DNA of 64,000 nucleotides from Linderina pennispora (Eukaryota > Kickxellomycota > Kickxellomycetes > Kickxellales > Kickxellaceae). The notes beneath the pieces were generated by a model, which was not told the origin of the DNA, ran no database searches, and was given only the letters and a program-made list of their open reading frames with translations. The first letter of the stretch is position 1, and each line of letters opens with the position of its first letter. The position numbers were made by a program, and so were the translations under genes. This document shows positions 1-9,518 of this stretch, piece after piece. The DNA is taken from the NCBI RefSeq assembly GCF_002104995.1, contig NW_024468251.1:1550001-1614000 (forward strand), in the 5' to 3' direction.

Positions 1-1790
1 AGACAGTACTCGAACTGTGCCGACAGGAGCGCGCGGGTCCGGTACCGCTGGATAAAGCGCAGGTTGGAGATGAAGCTCTGCGGATTGGCCGTGACCACAG
101 CAAAAATCAGCAGCGGCAGGATGCTGTCTGCCGACAATAGCGACGATGTCGGCGAGTCCTCGGGCTTCTGTGCTGGCTCTTTCTGCTGTCCAGCGCGCAG
201 CCTGGCATTGAGGCGGTCCATCCGGTCCACCATGGTCTTGTGTGCGTCTACCACCAGCTTGAGCTTCTCGGCCGGCGACCGAACTGCATTCATGCCCTGT
301 AGCTGGGCGCCAGTCTCGCGCGCAATACGCACCAGCTCCTTTGCGGTCTGCGGGGCGGCCTTCAGACCCAGATGCTCGAGCCGAATATCAGCCAGATTGA
401 GGGCGGCCACCTTGGACGCAAACTGCTCGTCCTGCGTGCGGTCGTCGCTGAACCATGGAGCGAATACCTTGGCGTACACAGACTCGCACACCAGCTTCTC
501 CACACACTCGATCACTGCCTCTGCCAGCCGCCTGCGCGCCTCAGCGTCACCGCACATGCTGGTCTCATGTTCCAGCTCATCAAAGTGCGCTGCAAGATTG
601 CCCATCAGCTTGGCCATAGCCGCCTGCCATGCGTCGGTGTCCTCCTCGACGCTGGGCGTCTTCTCGACGCTCCCACTGCCCAGCGTCAGCCGCCTCACCA
701 CACCGCCTTTTGCAGGCCGTCCAGGCAGCGGTGGCGTGCGCGACTCTATCTGCCGCGCATATTGCACGATGTCCTCGATATCAACCTTTATCTGGTCGTC
801 TTCGGTCAGCGCCGCCGTGGCCTGTGGCAGCAGCGCCTTGATTGTTGCATTAGCGGCCTCGTAGATATTGGCCGATAGTGATGTCACTGCCGAGTCCACC
901 ACCAGTGCCCGCTGCAGCGCCCCCGATGTCACTGCCACCCGCACGCTGCGGCCATCCGGCAGCCTGCAGTTGTCATGGATGCTGACTATCCGCAGGCGTA
1001 CCAGCGGCTGGGTCCGTTCGTCATCCAGCACGTCAAAGATTGTGGCTCGCGGCGTCTCCGACTCAGCCATCATGCCCATGATATCCTCGACTGGCGGCAG
1101 CATTCCCAGCGCGTTCACCGAACTGCAGTCGATTGTGCCGCGGATCCCGCTGACTGTCGTGAACTTACACTTCCTGCCCTCCGCCAGCACGTCTGAATCG
1201 GTGAATAGCACGTTGTCGTTCAAAAGTGCTCCTACGTCTGGCTCGTCTGGCCCGCGGAATGGCGCCTGCGGCAAGACTACCAGCCCGGTTGCGCTGTTGG
1301 CCACCATATCGCGCAGGTCCGCCATGCCTGCCGCCACCTGGAAGTGCTGCCACAGCCTCTTTCCCAGTGACTCTGGTAGCAAAGCAACCAGTGCATTCTT
1401 CTCATCTGTGGCGGCATCTGTGTGCTCTGTCGGCGGTGCGCTCTGCGCCTGCCGTGGCTCCTGGCCCTTTGCTGTTATTCCCAGCCCGCTCACCTCACTG
1501 CCCGTATGCAGGGACACGCGCGACGCCTTGCGTGACCGCGAAAACCCTGTGCTTGGAAACGACTTGTCATGATGCTGGTTCATCTCGGTCGCCTTCATTT
1601 CCTTCATAATCTCGTGCCTTCCAAACTGAGGAGCATCGGATTGTTGCCGCCTGCGCGATGTCTCAGCCACGGGCTCAAGCTTGTTTAACGCTCCTACCAT
1701 CTCCTGCGAACTGCTGTCGCCAGCTGAAAGCGGGTCGCTGCCGGTAGTGCCTGTTGCGTTGGTGCGGAACAGTGTGTGTCTAGAAAACAT
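1..1790 (-). CDS. VPS9-domain Rab5-type GEF, C-terminus cut by window edge
   Basis: A single open minus-strand frame runs from an ATG at 1790 to the window edge (596 codons seen, no stop). The first ~430 residues are low-complexity and not recognised. From about residue 440 the sequence reads as a VPS9 domain: 'FAPWFSDD', then about 50 residues on 'EHLGLKA', and near the edge 'DSILPLLIFAVVTANPQ' followed by 'SNLRFIQRYR', the classic core helix pair that holds the catalytic Asp. Proteins of this family exchange GDP for GTP on Rab5/Ypt51-type GTPases at early endosomes. The last VPS9 helix (with the catalytic Tyr region) lies outside the window. No intron is needed to keep the frame. The long plus-strand frames over this region are GC-driven shadows. 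Domain call is from pattern recognition only. Confidence 0.75.
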   Translation of the reverse strand, partial: MFSRHTLFRTNATGTTGSDPLSAGDSSSQEMVGALNKLEPVAETSRRRQQSDAPQFGRHEIMKEMKATEMNQHHDKSFPSTGFSRSRKASRVSLHTGSEVSGLGITAKGQEPRQAQSAPPTEHTDAATDEKNALVALLPESLGKRLWQHFQVAAGMADLRDMVANSATGLVVLPQAPFRGPDEPDVGALLNDNVLFTDSDVLAEGRKCKFTTVSGIRGTIDCSSVNALGMLPPVEDIMGMMAESETPRATIFDVLDDERTQPLVRLRIVSIHDNCRLPDGRSVRVAVTSGALQRALVVDSAVTSLSANIYEAANATIKALLPQATAALTEDDQIKVDIEDIVQYARQIESRTPPLPGRPAKGGVVRRLTLGSGSVEKTPSVEEDTDAWQAAMAKLMGNLAAHFDELEHETSMCGDAEARRRLAEAVIECVEKLVCESVYAKVFAPWFSDDRTQDEQFASKVAALNLADIRLEHLGLKAAPQTAKELVRIARETGAQLQGMNAVRSPAEKLKLVVDAHKTMVDRMDRLNARLRAGQQKEPAQKPEDSPTSSLLSADSILPLLIFAVVTANPQSFISNLRFIQRYRTRALLSAQFEYC

Positions 1791-1951
1791 TAATGGCGTA
1801 TTGTAATAAATGGCGCTTGCTAGGTTGAAGGAGGAGGTGAAAAGCATGGGGAGTGCGTGCGTGTCCCACCCCCAGTTAATGCGCTTGCATCAGTTGAGCG
1901 GTCAGACGCTCGCTGATTTGATTTTGAAATAGTTTATTTACATTCCACGTG

Positions 1952-1998
1952 ACACCTCACACCTCACACCTCACACCTCACACCTCACACCTCACACC
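1952..1998. repeat. (ACACCTC)n short tandem repeat
   Basis: Nearly seven perfect 7-bp units. The stop codon of the neighbouring HbrB-like gene (1992-1994) lies inside the repeat, so unit-number changes alter only its 3' UTR. Confidence 0.9.
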
Positions 1999-3060
1999 TG
2001 CATCGCAACAGCAAACGCCTGCGCTGTCTTGAACAGCGGGCCGCGCTCCGCTGGCGTCAGCCCTGCCAGCACCGTCAGCATCTGCAGTAGGATAGCCGCC
2101 ATCTGGTGGTGGCTCCCCTGCACCCCATGTAGGTTCTCTGCATGCACCATTCCCGCGACCTCCTCGAGCCTCCCTAGCACGGGTACCACAATAATGTCTC
2201 TGAAATGCATAAGCACGGCGCGCCGCATGCTACCCGCCTTGCCGGGCCGGGCCTTGGATGCCAGCCGGAACTGCAACACCGGCAGAAATACGCCCTCAAA
2301 ATACGGCAGAATATGTGCCGACAGCATCTCCCATACCGTCACTAGGCTGTCGCAGATCTGCGCGCTGTTAATGCGCTCCGCATTGGCAATTCCGTTCATT
2401 GACAGAATAGCCAGCGGCTGCTTGCTGCTGCCCTTGGTCAGCTTTAGTGCTTCAAACTTTGGCACCAGCTCGCATTGCTGGTACATGGTCCGGATCAGCG
2501 ACGACATCCCGACCCGCAGGATGTTGTTTATCTCGTGCCAGATCGAATCCTGGTCGCTTCGCAGACAGCTCCTACCAGAAAAATGTATTTTTAGCAAAAA
2601 GCCCCACACGCTTCACGTATGCAGATCTCACCTGGCGCTTTGACGCACACAAAACAAACAACCGCATGCTATGGCTCCGTCTCCCTTACCTGACAATTTC
2701 GTTGTTCTCCTCCACCGTGCCCTGTAGACGATCACCATTAAACAGGGGCAGAATCCGTGCCCCTAGCCTCCGCCACTTGTCCTCGGCCGTCAGGTCCAGC
2801 CGCGGCTGCCCAAAGTCCCGCACAATGTTCTTTGCATCCAATACTGTCAGTGAACTGGTCGCCGACATTGGTGTCGACGGCGCCGTTGACTTGTATGCGC
2901 TGGACTGCAGCCCGGGTGAAAACTGCGTCCGCGGTGTGAATGCCGACTGGGGTGTCGATGGACTACGCGGCAGAACTGTGCTCGGCGACAGTGGCGACTG
3001 CATGTACGGCGCCCAGGCGCGCATGCCAGGACGCAGGGTATCGAAACTATCTCTCTCCAT
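1992..3060 (-). CDS. HbrB-domain protein, Bit61/PRR5-like TORC2 subunit
   Basis: Two exons, 3060-2690 and 2571-1992, joined across a 118-bp intron (2689-2572; donor GTAAGG, acceptor TAG). The join keeps the frame and gives 316 aa. Residues 1-70 are Ser/Pro/Thr-rich. The conserved part starts with 'LGARILPLFNGDRLQGTVE' at the end of exon 1 and continues through 'SIWHEINNILRVGMSSLI' and 'ILPYFEGVFLPVLQ' to 'HFRDIIVVPVLGRL', the order expected of HbrB domains. HbrB proteins (yeast Bit61/Bit2, human PRR5/Protor) are accessory subunits of TOR complex 2, which controls actin polarity and AGC kinases. The start at 3060 is chosen because upstream in-frame ATGs lie in an AT-rich, 5'-UTR-like stretch. 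Confidence 0.7.
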
Positions 3061-3830
3061 TTGCCTAGTTTGAATGCGAAATATAAATGTAAAAGGATGT
3101 TTGTACAAATAAAAATAGAAGAAAAAGGTTTGAATGCAAAAAATAAAAGTAGGAAGAGGTTGAGCGAATTGGAATGTGCAAGGGAGAGCTGAGGAGAAAG
3201 AAATTGCAACGGTCAAATTTTTTAGTTGTGCTCTTGTGCTCGAGACACGCCACACCACAGCGGTAGAAAGAGATCTGCAGCTACTGCCTCCACTGGCTAG
3301 GCAGATACGTGTCGCGAGGCTAGCTGCTTGACGGCCACATGTCGCAAACCATGGAGCCTAGATGTCGCGCGTAGTGCCAGTGTGACTGAGCTCCCCTCCC
3401 TTCAACGTACGCCCTTCTACAAAGACAAGCAATGATGAACACACATGATGAATTGGCTTGGATCCTCTGTGCATAATACTTGTTTTTGGGATGTGCATAT
3501 AGATATCTTGCCGAGTTCCATGAAACCCTCTGCACATGTTCCTATCATGCTGAAGGCTACATCTTGTGCTTGTGTGCAGGGTAGCTGGTCCTAATCGTCA
3601 GATCTCAATATTTACCACTGTTAACCTCAAAGGCAGAATCAAGTATTTACGAGCGCACATGTAGGAGATTGCTCAAGAAAAAAACAGCTGAGGAGAAAAA
3701 GAGAAGTAGCCCTTGGGGATCTGAATATGTATATGCCTGGTTTAGTCATGGTGGCATTGAACTGTGTTGTTGCTTCAGAGTCAGCAAATAGGGCTGTAGA
3801 TATGGAATTGAGAAAGGTATAAATGGATGT
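3061..3830. other. Intergenic, no gene seen
   Basis: Upstream DNA of the HbrB-like gene and downstream DNA of the chitosanase. A/T-rich polypurine stretches at 3085-3200 fit a promoter or 5' UTR. Short open frames here have no recognisable features. Confidence 0.6.
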
Positions 3831-4676
3831 TTAGCACGAGACTGTGACAGGCTTGCCATCGTTGTCGAGGACCTGCACCGACTTGGTCCAGTTGTACTGC
3901 TTCTTGCTGAGAGCGTACTGGTACGACTTTACGCGGTACAGCGTCTCCTTCCATGCACCCGACGCGTTCTCCTTCTCCTTCGGGTGGAGCAGGTCGTTGG
4001 TGCGCACCTGCAGGAACTTTGTCAGCCAGGCGACCTCGTCGACGTTGTGGCCGTTGATCTTGAGCGTGCTACCCGAGCTGCCTTTGGCATCGGCCTTGAA
4101 CGACGCGTTGGTGGTCTTGATCAGCCCAGCCAGTCCGTCGGCGTCCGATCCAGTGCCGTGCTGGGTGCCGCAGTCGTACAGCTGCGCGCGGCTGATGCTC
4201 AGCTTGAGTCCGAGCTGGTCCGCAAGCTTCTGCGATGGGTTATAGTACATGCTGTCGCGGATCGCGTCCTGCGCATTGCGGAACTTTGCGTCGGACTTGC
4301 CCAGCTTCGACCACACCGAGCAGTATCCGTCAAGCCCGCTGGTCGAGTCACTGCCGGACTGGGCATACTTCTTCAGCACACCGTCGTACTTGCTGAAGGA
4401 GTCCTTGCCGCCTGTCAGCTTGTGGTACTGCTGGACCACCTCCCATGCGTCGGCGGTGCCGGTGCAGAACCCAGAGATGCCAGAGGTGAACCCGCGCCCG
4501 TCCTTGATGTTCTCGCAGTAGTCGTAGTGGAAGTTGGTGTCGCCGTTCTCGTAAATGTTGGTGATCTTGAGCGCAAGCGTCTTGGCGCAGGCGTTGTTGC
4601 CCGAGGCGGTGTCGGCAGCCGGCGCGGCAGAGGCAGCGGCTGCGAGGAATCCGAGGGTAAAGGCAGTGATCTTCAT
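3831..4676 (-). CDS. Secreted GH46 endo-chitosanase
   Basis: 281 aa, intronless. Residues 1-18 form a signal peptide (hydrophobic core, Ala-X-Ala end 'AAAASAAPA'), so the enzyme is exported. The GH46 signature follows: 'NIYENGDTNFHYDYCEN' with the likely general acid Glu43, and 'DGRGFTSGISGFCTGT' with the likely Asp59 nucleophile activator, 16 residues apart. Family members cleave beta-1,4-glucosamine chains in chitosan. Later conserved features include 'AQLYDCGTQHG' and the C-terminal Trp/Tyr-rich part. Length is normal for the family. The gene is divergent from pirin, with a TATA box 95 bp upstream of the start. GH46 is mainly bacterial but known in zygomycete fungi, so an old transfer is possible; codon use here matches the GC-rich neighbours. 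Confidence 0.92.
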   Translation of the reverse strand: MKITAFTLGFLAAAASAAPAADTASGNNACAKTLALKITNIYENGDTNFHYDYCENIKDGRGFTSGISGFCTGTADAWEVVQQYHKLTGGKDSFSKYDGVLKKYAQSGSDSTSGLDGYCSVWSKLGKSDAKFRNAQDAIRDSMYYNPSQKLADQLGLKLSISRAQLYDCGTQHGTGSDADGLAGLIKTTNASFKADAKGSSGSTLKINGHNVDEVAWLTKFLQVRTNDLLHPKEKENASGAWKETLYRVKSYQYALSKKQYNWTKSVQVLDNDGKPVTVSC

Positions 4677-4770
4677 GGCTGGATGCAGGTGGGGGTGAGA
4701 GGCTGGTGTGGAATTGCTGGCTGGTGTTGTTGGTAGTGAAGGTGTGATGTCTGCGAGGAACGCCTGTGCT

Positions 4771-4780
4771 TTTATATTCG
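4771..4780 (-). promoter_or_regulatory. TATA box of the chitosanase gene
   Basis: Reads AATATAAAAG on the minus strand, about 95 bp upstream of the ATG at 4676, a usual spacing for this genome. Confidence 0.55.
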
Positions 4781-5550
4781 CAGCAGCACATAGCTACCGG
4801 GTGGTGGCTACGTTCAGGAGACCTGAGTGGGCTTGGCGAGCGCACGCTGAAAAGCCTAGACAGCAGGCTCCGACCGGGTCTCCAAAAATACGCACTCGTA
4901 AATGGAAACGAGATGAGATGCCAAGAAGCCTCTGTGGGTGAAAGCGATGTCCACAAAGGAGAAGCTGGGCGATCGAAGGATTCGGTTGATTGCCCTTCGC
5001 CTGCAGGCCAAAAATAAATGGCGGGTTCAGCACACCTGGGCCCTGCTTCCGGTCCTTGGCGCCGGGATAGCCAGCACTCAGATGCGGCAGGCTTCTGGAC
5101 GAGTCTCGCCCTGCAGCTGTTTTTTTGTTGAACCAGCCATCGCTGGGAGTACATCAGTGCGAGTAGTTTGCATGTCAGCAAGCGTGGGAGCTTGTGGGCT
5201 GTCGGCAGAGAACAGGCAGGCCAAAGGAATCGGGACATAGGCATCCCACTCCAAACCACTTCCAGTGGTCCGGTCTTAGTCACCAGCTCCTGTACTGGGC
5301 CATCGCCAACATCGGAGTCGATCCTCTAAGCACCGTAAGCAGACGAGTCTGGTGAGGAATATCGCTTTGTGCTGCTTGTGCCTCGTTACGAGAGCGAGCA
5401 GTGGCAGTTTAGTAATGCGATGTCCGTTACTAACGCAGTTGTCCTGGAGCGCCAGCCAGTCACGCTGGTTCAGGATGCGTGACTAAAGCCCTAGCCGAAT
5501 GACAAATCGGCCACCAAATCCTTAATAATCACCACACTGGCCCGATCTGC

Positions 5551-5558
5551 ATAAAAAG
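5551..5558 (+). promoter_or_regulatory. TATA-like box of the pirin gene
   Basis: ATAAAAAG at 5551. Its position argues against the in-frame ATG at 5567, which would fall before the expected transcription start, and supports the ATG at 5684. Confidence 0.5.
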
Positions 5559-5683
5559 CGCTGATTTTGGCACTGCCGGTTCTTGGTCTCCCAGCTTTTC
5601 AGCCACTCCTAGATCTTCTACACATCACTTGTATTTCTACAGCAACAACGCCAACAACACCAACAACACCAACAACAGCACAA

Positions 5684-6631
5684 ATGTCCACCACTACAAA
5701 AATCACTAAGCAGGTCTCGCGAATCATCACTGCACACCGCCAGCGCGAAGGCGGCGGCTTTGTCGTGCGCCGCCCAGTACCGTCCGGCAGCCTGGACATG
5801 GTTGACCCGTTTCTGATGCTCGACCATCTCGGCCCGACAAAGTATGGACCTGGCGAGGCTGTCGGTGCTCCCGATCACCCACACCGTGGCCAGGAGACGA
5901 TTTCGTACGTGCTGGAGGGCGAGATTGAGCACCGTGACAGCCACGGCAACCACGGAATTCTCAAGCCCGGGTGGGTTCAATGGATGAGTGCAGCATCCGG
6001 CATCATCCACAGCGAGATGCCGACCGAGAAGATGCTCAAGGAAGGCGGTGTTATGCACTCCTTCCAGATCTGGGTCAATCTGCCTGCCAAGTACAAGATG
6101 ACGGCGCCTCGCTACCAGGACGTTCCGCCCGAGAACATCCCCACGTTCACCTCCAGCGACGAAAAGACCCGGATCAAGGTCATTGCAGGCAAGGTTGAAG
6201 ATGTCACTGCCAACATCGACACGCGCACGCAGATATTCTTCCTGGACCTGCGCACCACTGGGCGGTACACGCTGGATCTCCCGAGCGGCATGGACGCAAT
6301 GGTGTACAACTTCCACACGGAGCCGATCCTGGTTGGCAACGAGAAGGCAGGGGTGAAGGAAGGCCAGATGGCTGTCATCAAAACCGACGGGCAGCCGATT
6401 GACTTTGAGGCCGCTGGGTCGGAGGAGGCGCGCATTCTGGTCCTGGCCGGCACTCCGATCGGCGAGAAGGTTGCCCGCTACGGCCCATTCGTCATGAACA
6501 CTCAGGAGGAGCTGGGACAGGCATTTGCTGATATGAGAACTGGGCGCTTTGGATCCATTCCCGGTCGCATGGAGCGCATGCATCAGACTGACTCAGCCAA
6601 TGCAGCCCGTGCAAAGGCTGGCAAAGAGTAG
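5684..6631 (+). CDS. Pirin-family cupin protein
   Basis: 315 aa from ATG 5684. An in-frame ATG at 5567 would add 39 residues rich in Thr-Pro that translate the CAACAC-repeat leader; I reject it because it lies only ~10 bp after the TATA-like box. The protein is a bicupin with the pirin N-terminal signature: 'PFLMLDHLGP', 'DHPHRGQETISYVLEGEI' (two metal-binding His) and 'ASGIIHSEMP' (third His and Glu). The C-terminal cupin contains 'ILVLAGTPIGEKVARYGPF', typical of pirins. Family members bind an iron ion; known roles range from transcription cofactor to quercetinase-like dioxygenase. Which applies here cannot be told from sequence. Confidence 0.92.
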   Translation: MSTTTKITKQVSRIITAHRQREGGGFVVRRPVPSGSLDMVDPFLMLDHLGPTKYGPGEAVGAPDHPHRGQETISYVLEGEIEHRDSHGNHGILKPGWVQWMSAASGIIHSEMPTEKMLKEGGVMHSFQIWVNLPAKYKMTAPRYQDVPPENIPTFTSSDEKTRIKVIAGKVEDVTANIDTRTQIFFLDLRTTGRYTLDLPSGMDAMVYNFHTEPILVGNEKAGVKEGQMAVIKTDGQPIDFEAAGSEEARILVLAGTPIGEKVARYGPFVMNTQEELGQAFADMRTGRFGSIPGRMERMHQTDSANAARAKAGKE

Positions 6632-6755
6632 TTATCAGACCGGGCTTTTGGCTAGTTGCAACTTTTGCTCTCCATTTCTAGCTGGTTTTCTTGCACAAAT
6701 TGCCTCTTACATTTCTATATTTCCTCATTTTAGAAAATGAATGACTAGTGTCGAT

Positions 6756-7495
6756 TTAGGCACCAGCCTTGCGCACTAGGTTTCCTATCGGCCATAGCGG
6801 CATTGATTTCGTCCTTGTTAGCGCCATAGACGGCAGATCCTTTGATGTGGATGTTGATGTAGTCCTCGATCTGGAGGGGGATAACTGACCTGCAAGAATG
6901 CACAACTCTGACTCCTTCAGAGGCATAATACCTTCGCTGCAGATAAATCGGCCATACGCATCGAAGAAAAACACCGGCAGCAGCTCTGGGCACATATCTG
7001 TGTTGTCCTTCAGAATGGCGTCAGTACATGATCCTCAAACACACGCCTAGCAAAATCCTGGCCACGCTTAGAGACAAGCTTGTAATCCTGCTCTTCCTCA
7101 GTCCGGTAGACATCCTTGCTTAGCTTTGCCTTGACATCCTCGCTGACCGCCTGCATCAAGATGATCATTGCATAATGTGCTCTGGCAGAACCAACCATTG
7201 CGATTGTCTTAATGATTGCGCGGCGAGAGAGCTCCGACGAACGAAACAAAGTCATCTTGGTTAAGGGTAGCTTCACAGTGCTTAACGAGGCTGGCGATTC
7301 CGACGTGGTCCATGACCGAACCAAATGTGCTGACCTATGGATGTAGGTATACTTCTTAGCACGGATATTACGAGAAATTGGGCCTTTAGGCTGATAGCTA
7401 TATGTCTTACCATCATGGCATATCTTCAGCGTCGGCTCCAGGGCAGCAGCGATATCGTCGAGCTGGGAAAAGTCGATAGTGTTGTTTGCAACCAT
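6756..7495 (-). pseudogene. Decayed gene A of an unrecognised paralogous pair
   Basis: Starts at 7495 with 'MVANNTIDFSQLDD' and shares with the copy at 8472-9207 the blocks 'FSQLD..AAALEPTL', 'ELSRRA.IKTI', 'RTEEE.DY', 'YGR...SE..MP.KES.LC' and 'VYGA..DE...A'. A GTAAGA donor lies at 7410 with a possible acceptor near 7335. The conserved blocks fall in different frames: single-base shifts are needed near 7245, 6885 and 6795, and no intron of reasonable size repairs them. The second half contains 'IHIKGSAVYGANKDE'. I do not recognise the family and see no signal peptide or membrane segment. The breaks are mostly not at homopolymers, so genuine decay is more likely than sequencing error. Confidence 0.55.
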
Positions 7496-8471
7496 TTTTA
7501 CTGAGAATATGGAAAAGTCTGTTCACAAGGATGGAGATAGGCACCACCGGCTCCTCTCCCCTCTCGCTTTATATCCACCATTGTCAATCACCCTGGCTGC
7601 AAGAGTGCCAACCTTTGGCACTCGTGCCACTAGCTTGGCCAACAAAAGAGGCAAGTCCAGTGGATATATCCAGCCACACATCCTCCAGATTGCCATCGAG
7701 TTGGGAGTAGCAGAAACTTCCCATGCTACATATCCAGCAGGTATAGTGCAACCGTCGACATATCCTGTGGCGCAAGCGTTATGTTGCCCTTAAAAGGCAG
7801 AACACAAAATGTGGTCACCTCAGAGGAATAGCAAAGATATATGGCAACAACATGCGGAGCAACAAACCTCAGCTTGCGCTTTATTCAAATAGCGGTGGTT
7901 TACCCTAGTACTGGATGCAGAGAATCAGTTGCTATTGCCATCGATCTGGACCAAATGTACTTACAGCTTTTAGTCTATGGATATACGATATATAGCTAGG
8001 AGAGATGGATGGTCAAACGATGAGTGCATGGTGTTGGATCCTAGATTTCTTGGGATTCTTGCCAGTTTGGACTTCAAGTTGGCTTTTGTTGTTGGACATC
8101 GGTGGTTCCAGACGGTTCTTGGGAGTTCCTCGCTGCCAATCCAAGGCAATCCTGTAGCTATTTTCAACACAACATTGACAAGCTAACTCGTGCAGTTTAT
8201 GTACAATTCTCCAATAGAGTGCCTATCCATCTCGATCATATGTCGATAATAGGGTAGTCAATTTATCGTGCTGCATGCCTTGGGGATTGATATTCGTTTA
8301 GTTGTTTGGAGTCTCTGAAGGTTGCAAGGAGATACAGTATCTGCTGAGGGTAGCCAGAAAGCTAAAAATAAAAACTATGGTCGAGAATATGAAAGTTAAT
8401 CCAAGAAACGATAGCAGTGAGCCGAGAAGAAGAAGATAATGAAAAGGGAAGCTTTAGAACATAAAATGGCT
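7496..8471. other. Intergenic between the two decayed paralogues
   Basis: About 1 kb with no gene I can support. It probably holds the promoter of copy A; nothing else stands out. Confidence 0.5.
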
Positions 8472-9207
8472 CTAAACACCGAGAGCAAGACCTCCGATAG
8501 CTAAGGCGGCTTCACACTCATCTCTGCTTGCACCGTAAACAACGGCACCGTTGTAATGCGACTTTAGGTACTCATCGGCCCCCAGTGTCTTAACCGTGGC
8601 AATCATACACAGTTGTGATTCCTTTATCGGCATGAGGTTTTCGCTGGAGAGGCATCGGCCGTAAGGTATCGAATCCCAGTACCTCTTCCAACTCGGGGCA
8701 CGCAGCTATCGTCTCTTGGTATCTGGCATTGAGAGCGTCTCCATTCAACTTGGAAAGCAAAGTCACTGCCTCGTTTCATGGCGAAATTGTAATCACGCTC
8801 TTCCTCCGTCCTATAGCGCTCCTTTGAAAGCTGCGCCCTGACACCTTCGCTGATTGCCTTCAGTATGACCACAAGCCCAATGTGCGCTCTTGCAGCACCA
8901 ATTACTGGAATTGTTTTAATCAGCGCGCGGCGACTGAGCTCGACAAATGCAACAAACGCCTTTTCGTCAAGCTGTTTTCTCGCAATACTTGAGCAGGCTG
9001 TAAATTCCCAATGTTGTTGGAAACAGAGCAAAGTGCACTGAGCTAGAGATATTGAAATCTGGTATTGGGAGGTTAGCACGTATATGTGTGGTGGTGGAAC
9101 TAGTAATTGGATTAGATTCTTACCATTACAGTGTATCTCAGTGTCGGCTCCAATGCTGCCGCCGCCGTATCAAGTTGAGAAAAGTCGAGCGTGCTGGTTG
9201 CATTCAT
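8472..9207 (-). pseudogene. Decayed gene B, paralogue of 6756-7495
   Basis: Begins 'MNATSTLDFSQLDTAAA' at 9207. A donor GTAAGA follows the first ~80 bp, at the same place as in copy A, so the pair shares an intron position. The middle reads 'AFVAFVELSRRALIKTIPVIG' in pieces and 'RTEEERDYNFAMKRGSDF'; the end reads 'YNGAVVYGASRDE' and stops at 8472. At least two frame changes are required relative to copy A, and neither copy is fully open. Orientation and order suggest a tandem duplication. Function unknown. Confidence 0.55.
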
Positions 9208-9518
9208 GGTACTGTTGAAGAGGTAGTATAGCACAGAAACTGAAGAAGAAACAAGAGTACAATTCCTCAAGCCAATTTTATCCTGGCCAATGCTCCGCTG
9301 ACCATGGGAATACCTGATGTGTTTCCCGCACTGCATGCAGAACAAAAGACCTGTGATTGTTCCAGGGCTCAGCCTCTTTTCCGTGGCATGGAATTGTTCG
9401 AGTTCCCATGATACAAATGAGATAGATAGCGTACATAGCCACTATCCTCAGGCCAAGATCTTTAGCGTTGGTATCCGTGCTTGGATACAGAGATTCATAT
9501 ATTAAACTAGACAGATAT

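Larger units (their letters stand above)
4677..5683. other. Divergent promoter region of chitosanase and pirin
   Basis: About 1 kb with no supportable gene between two divergent starts. It holds one TATA-like element for each gene (listed separately) and the pirin leader, which is a run of CAACAA/CAACAC units at 5640-5680. Confidence 0.7.

Noticed and set aside
64-1572. Plus-strand frames over the first 1.6 kb
   Set aside because: The opposite strand encodes a continuous VPS9-domain protein to the window edge; the plus frames are compositional shadows.
3320-3535. 71-codon minus-strand frame
   Set aside because: No features, AT-rich intergenic composition and no homology to anything I know.
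5567-5683. Upstream ATG extending pirin by 39 residues
   Set aside because: It lies within ~10 bp of the TATA-like element and translates a CAACAC-repeat leader; pirin homology begins after 5684.
6880-6905. A 19-bp GT...AG intron to rescue decayed gene A
   Set aside because: Far shorter than any other intron here (69-184 bp) and below workable size; a frameshift is the simpler reading.
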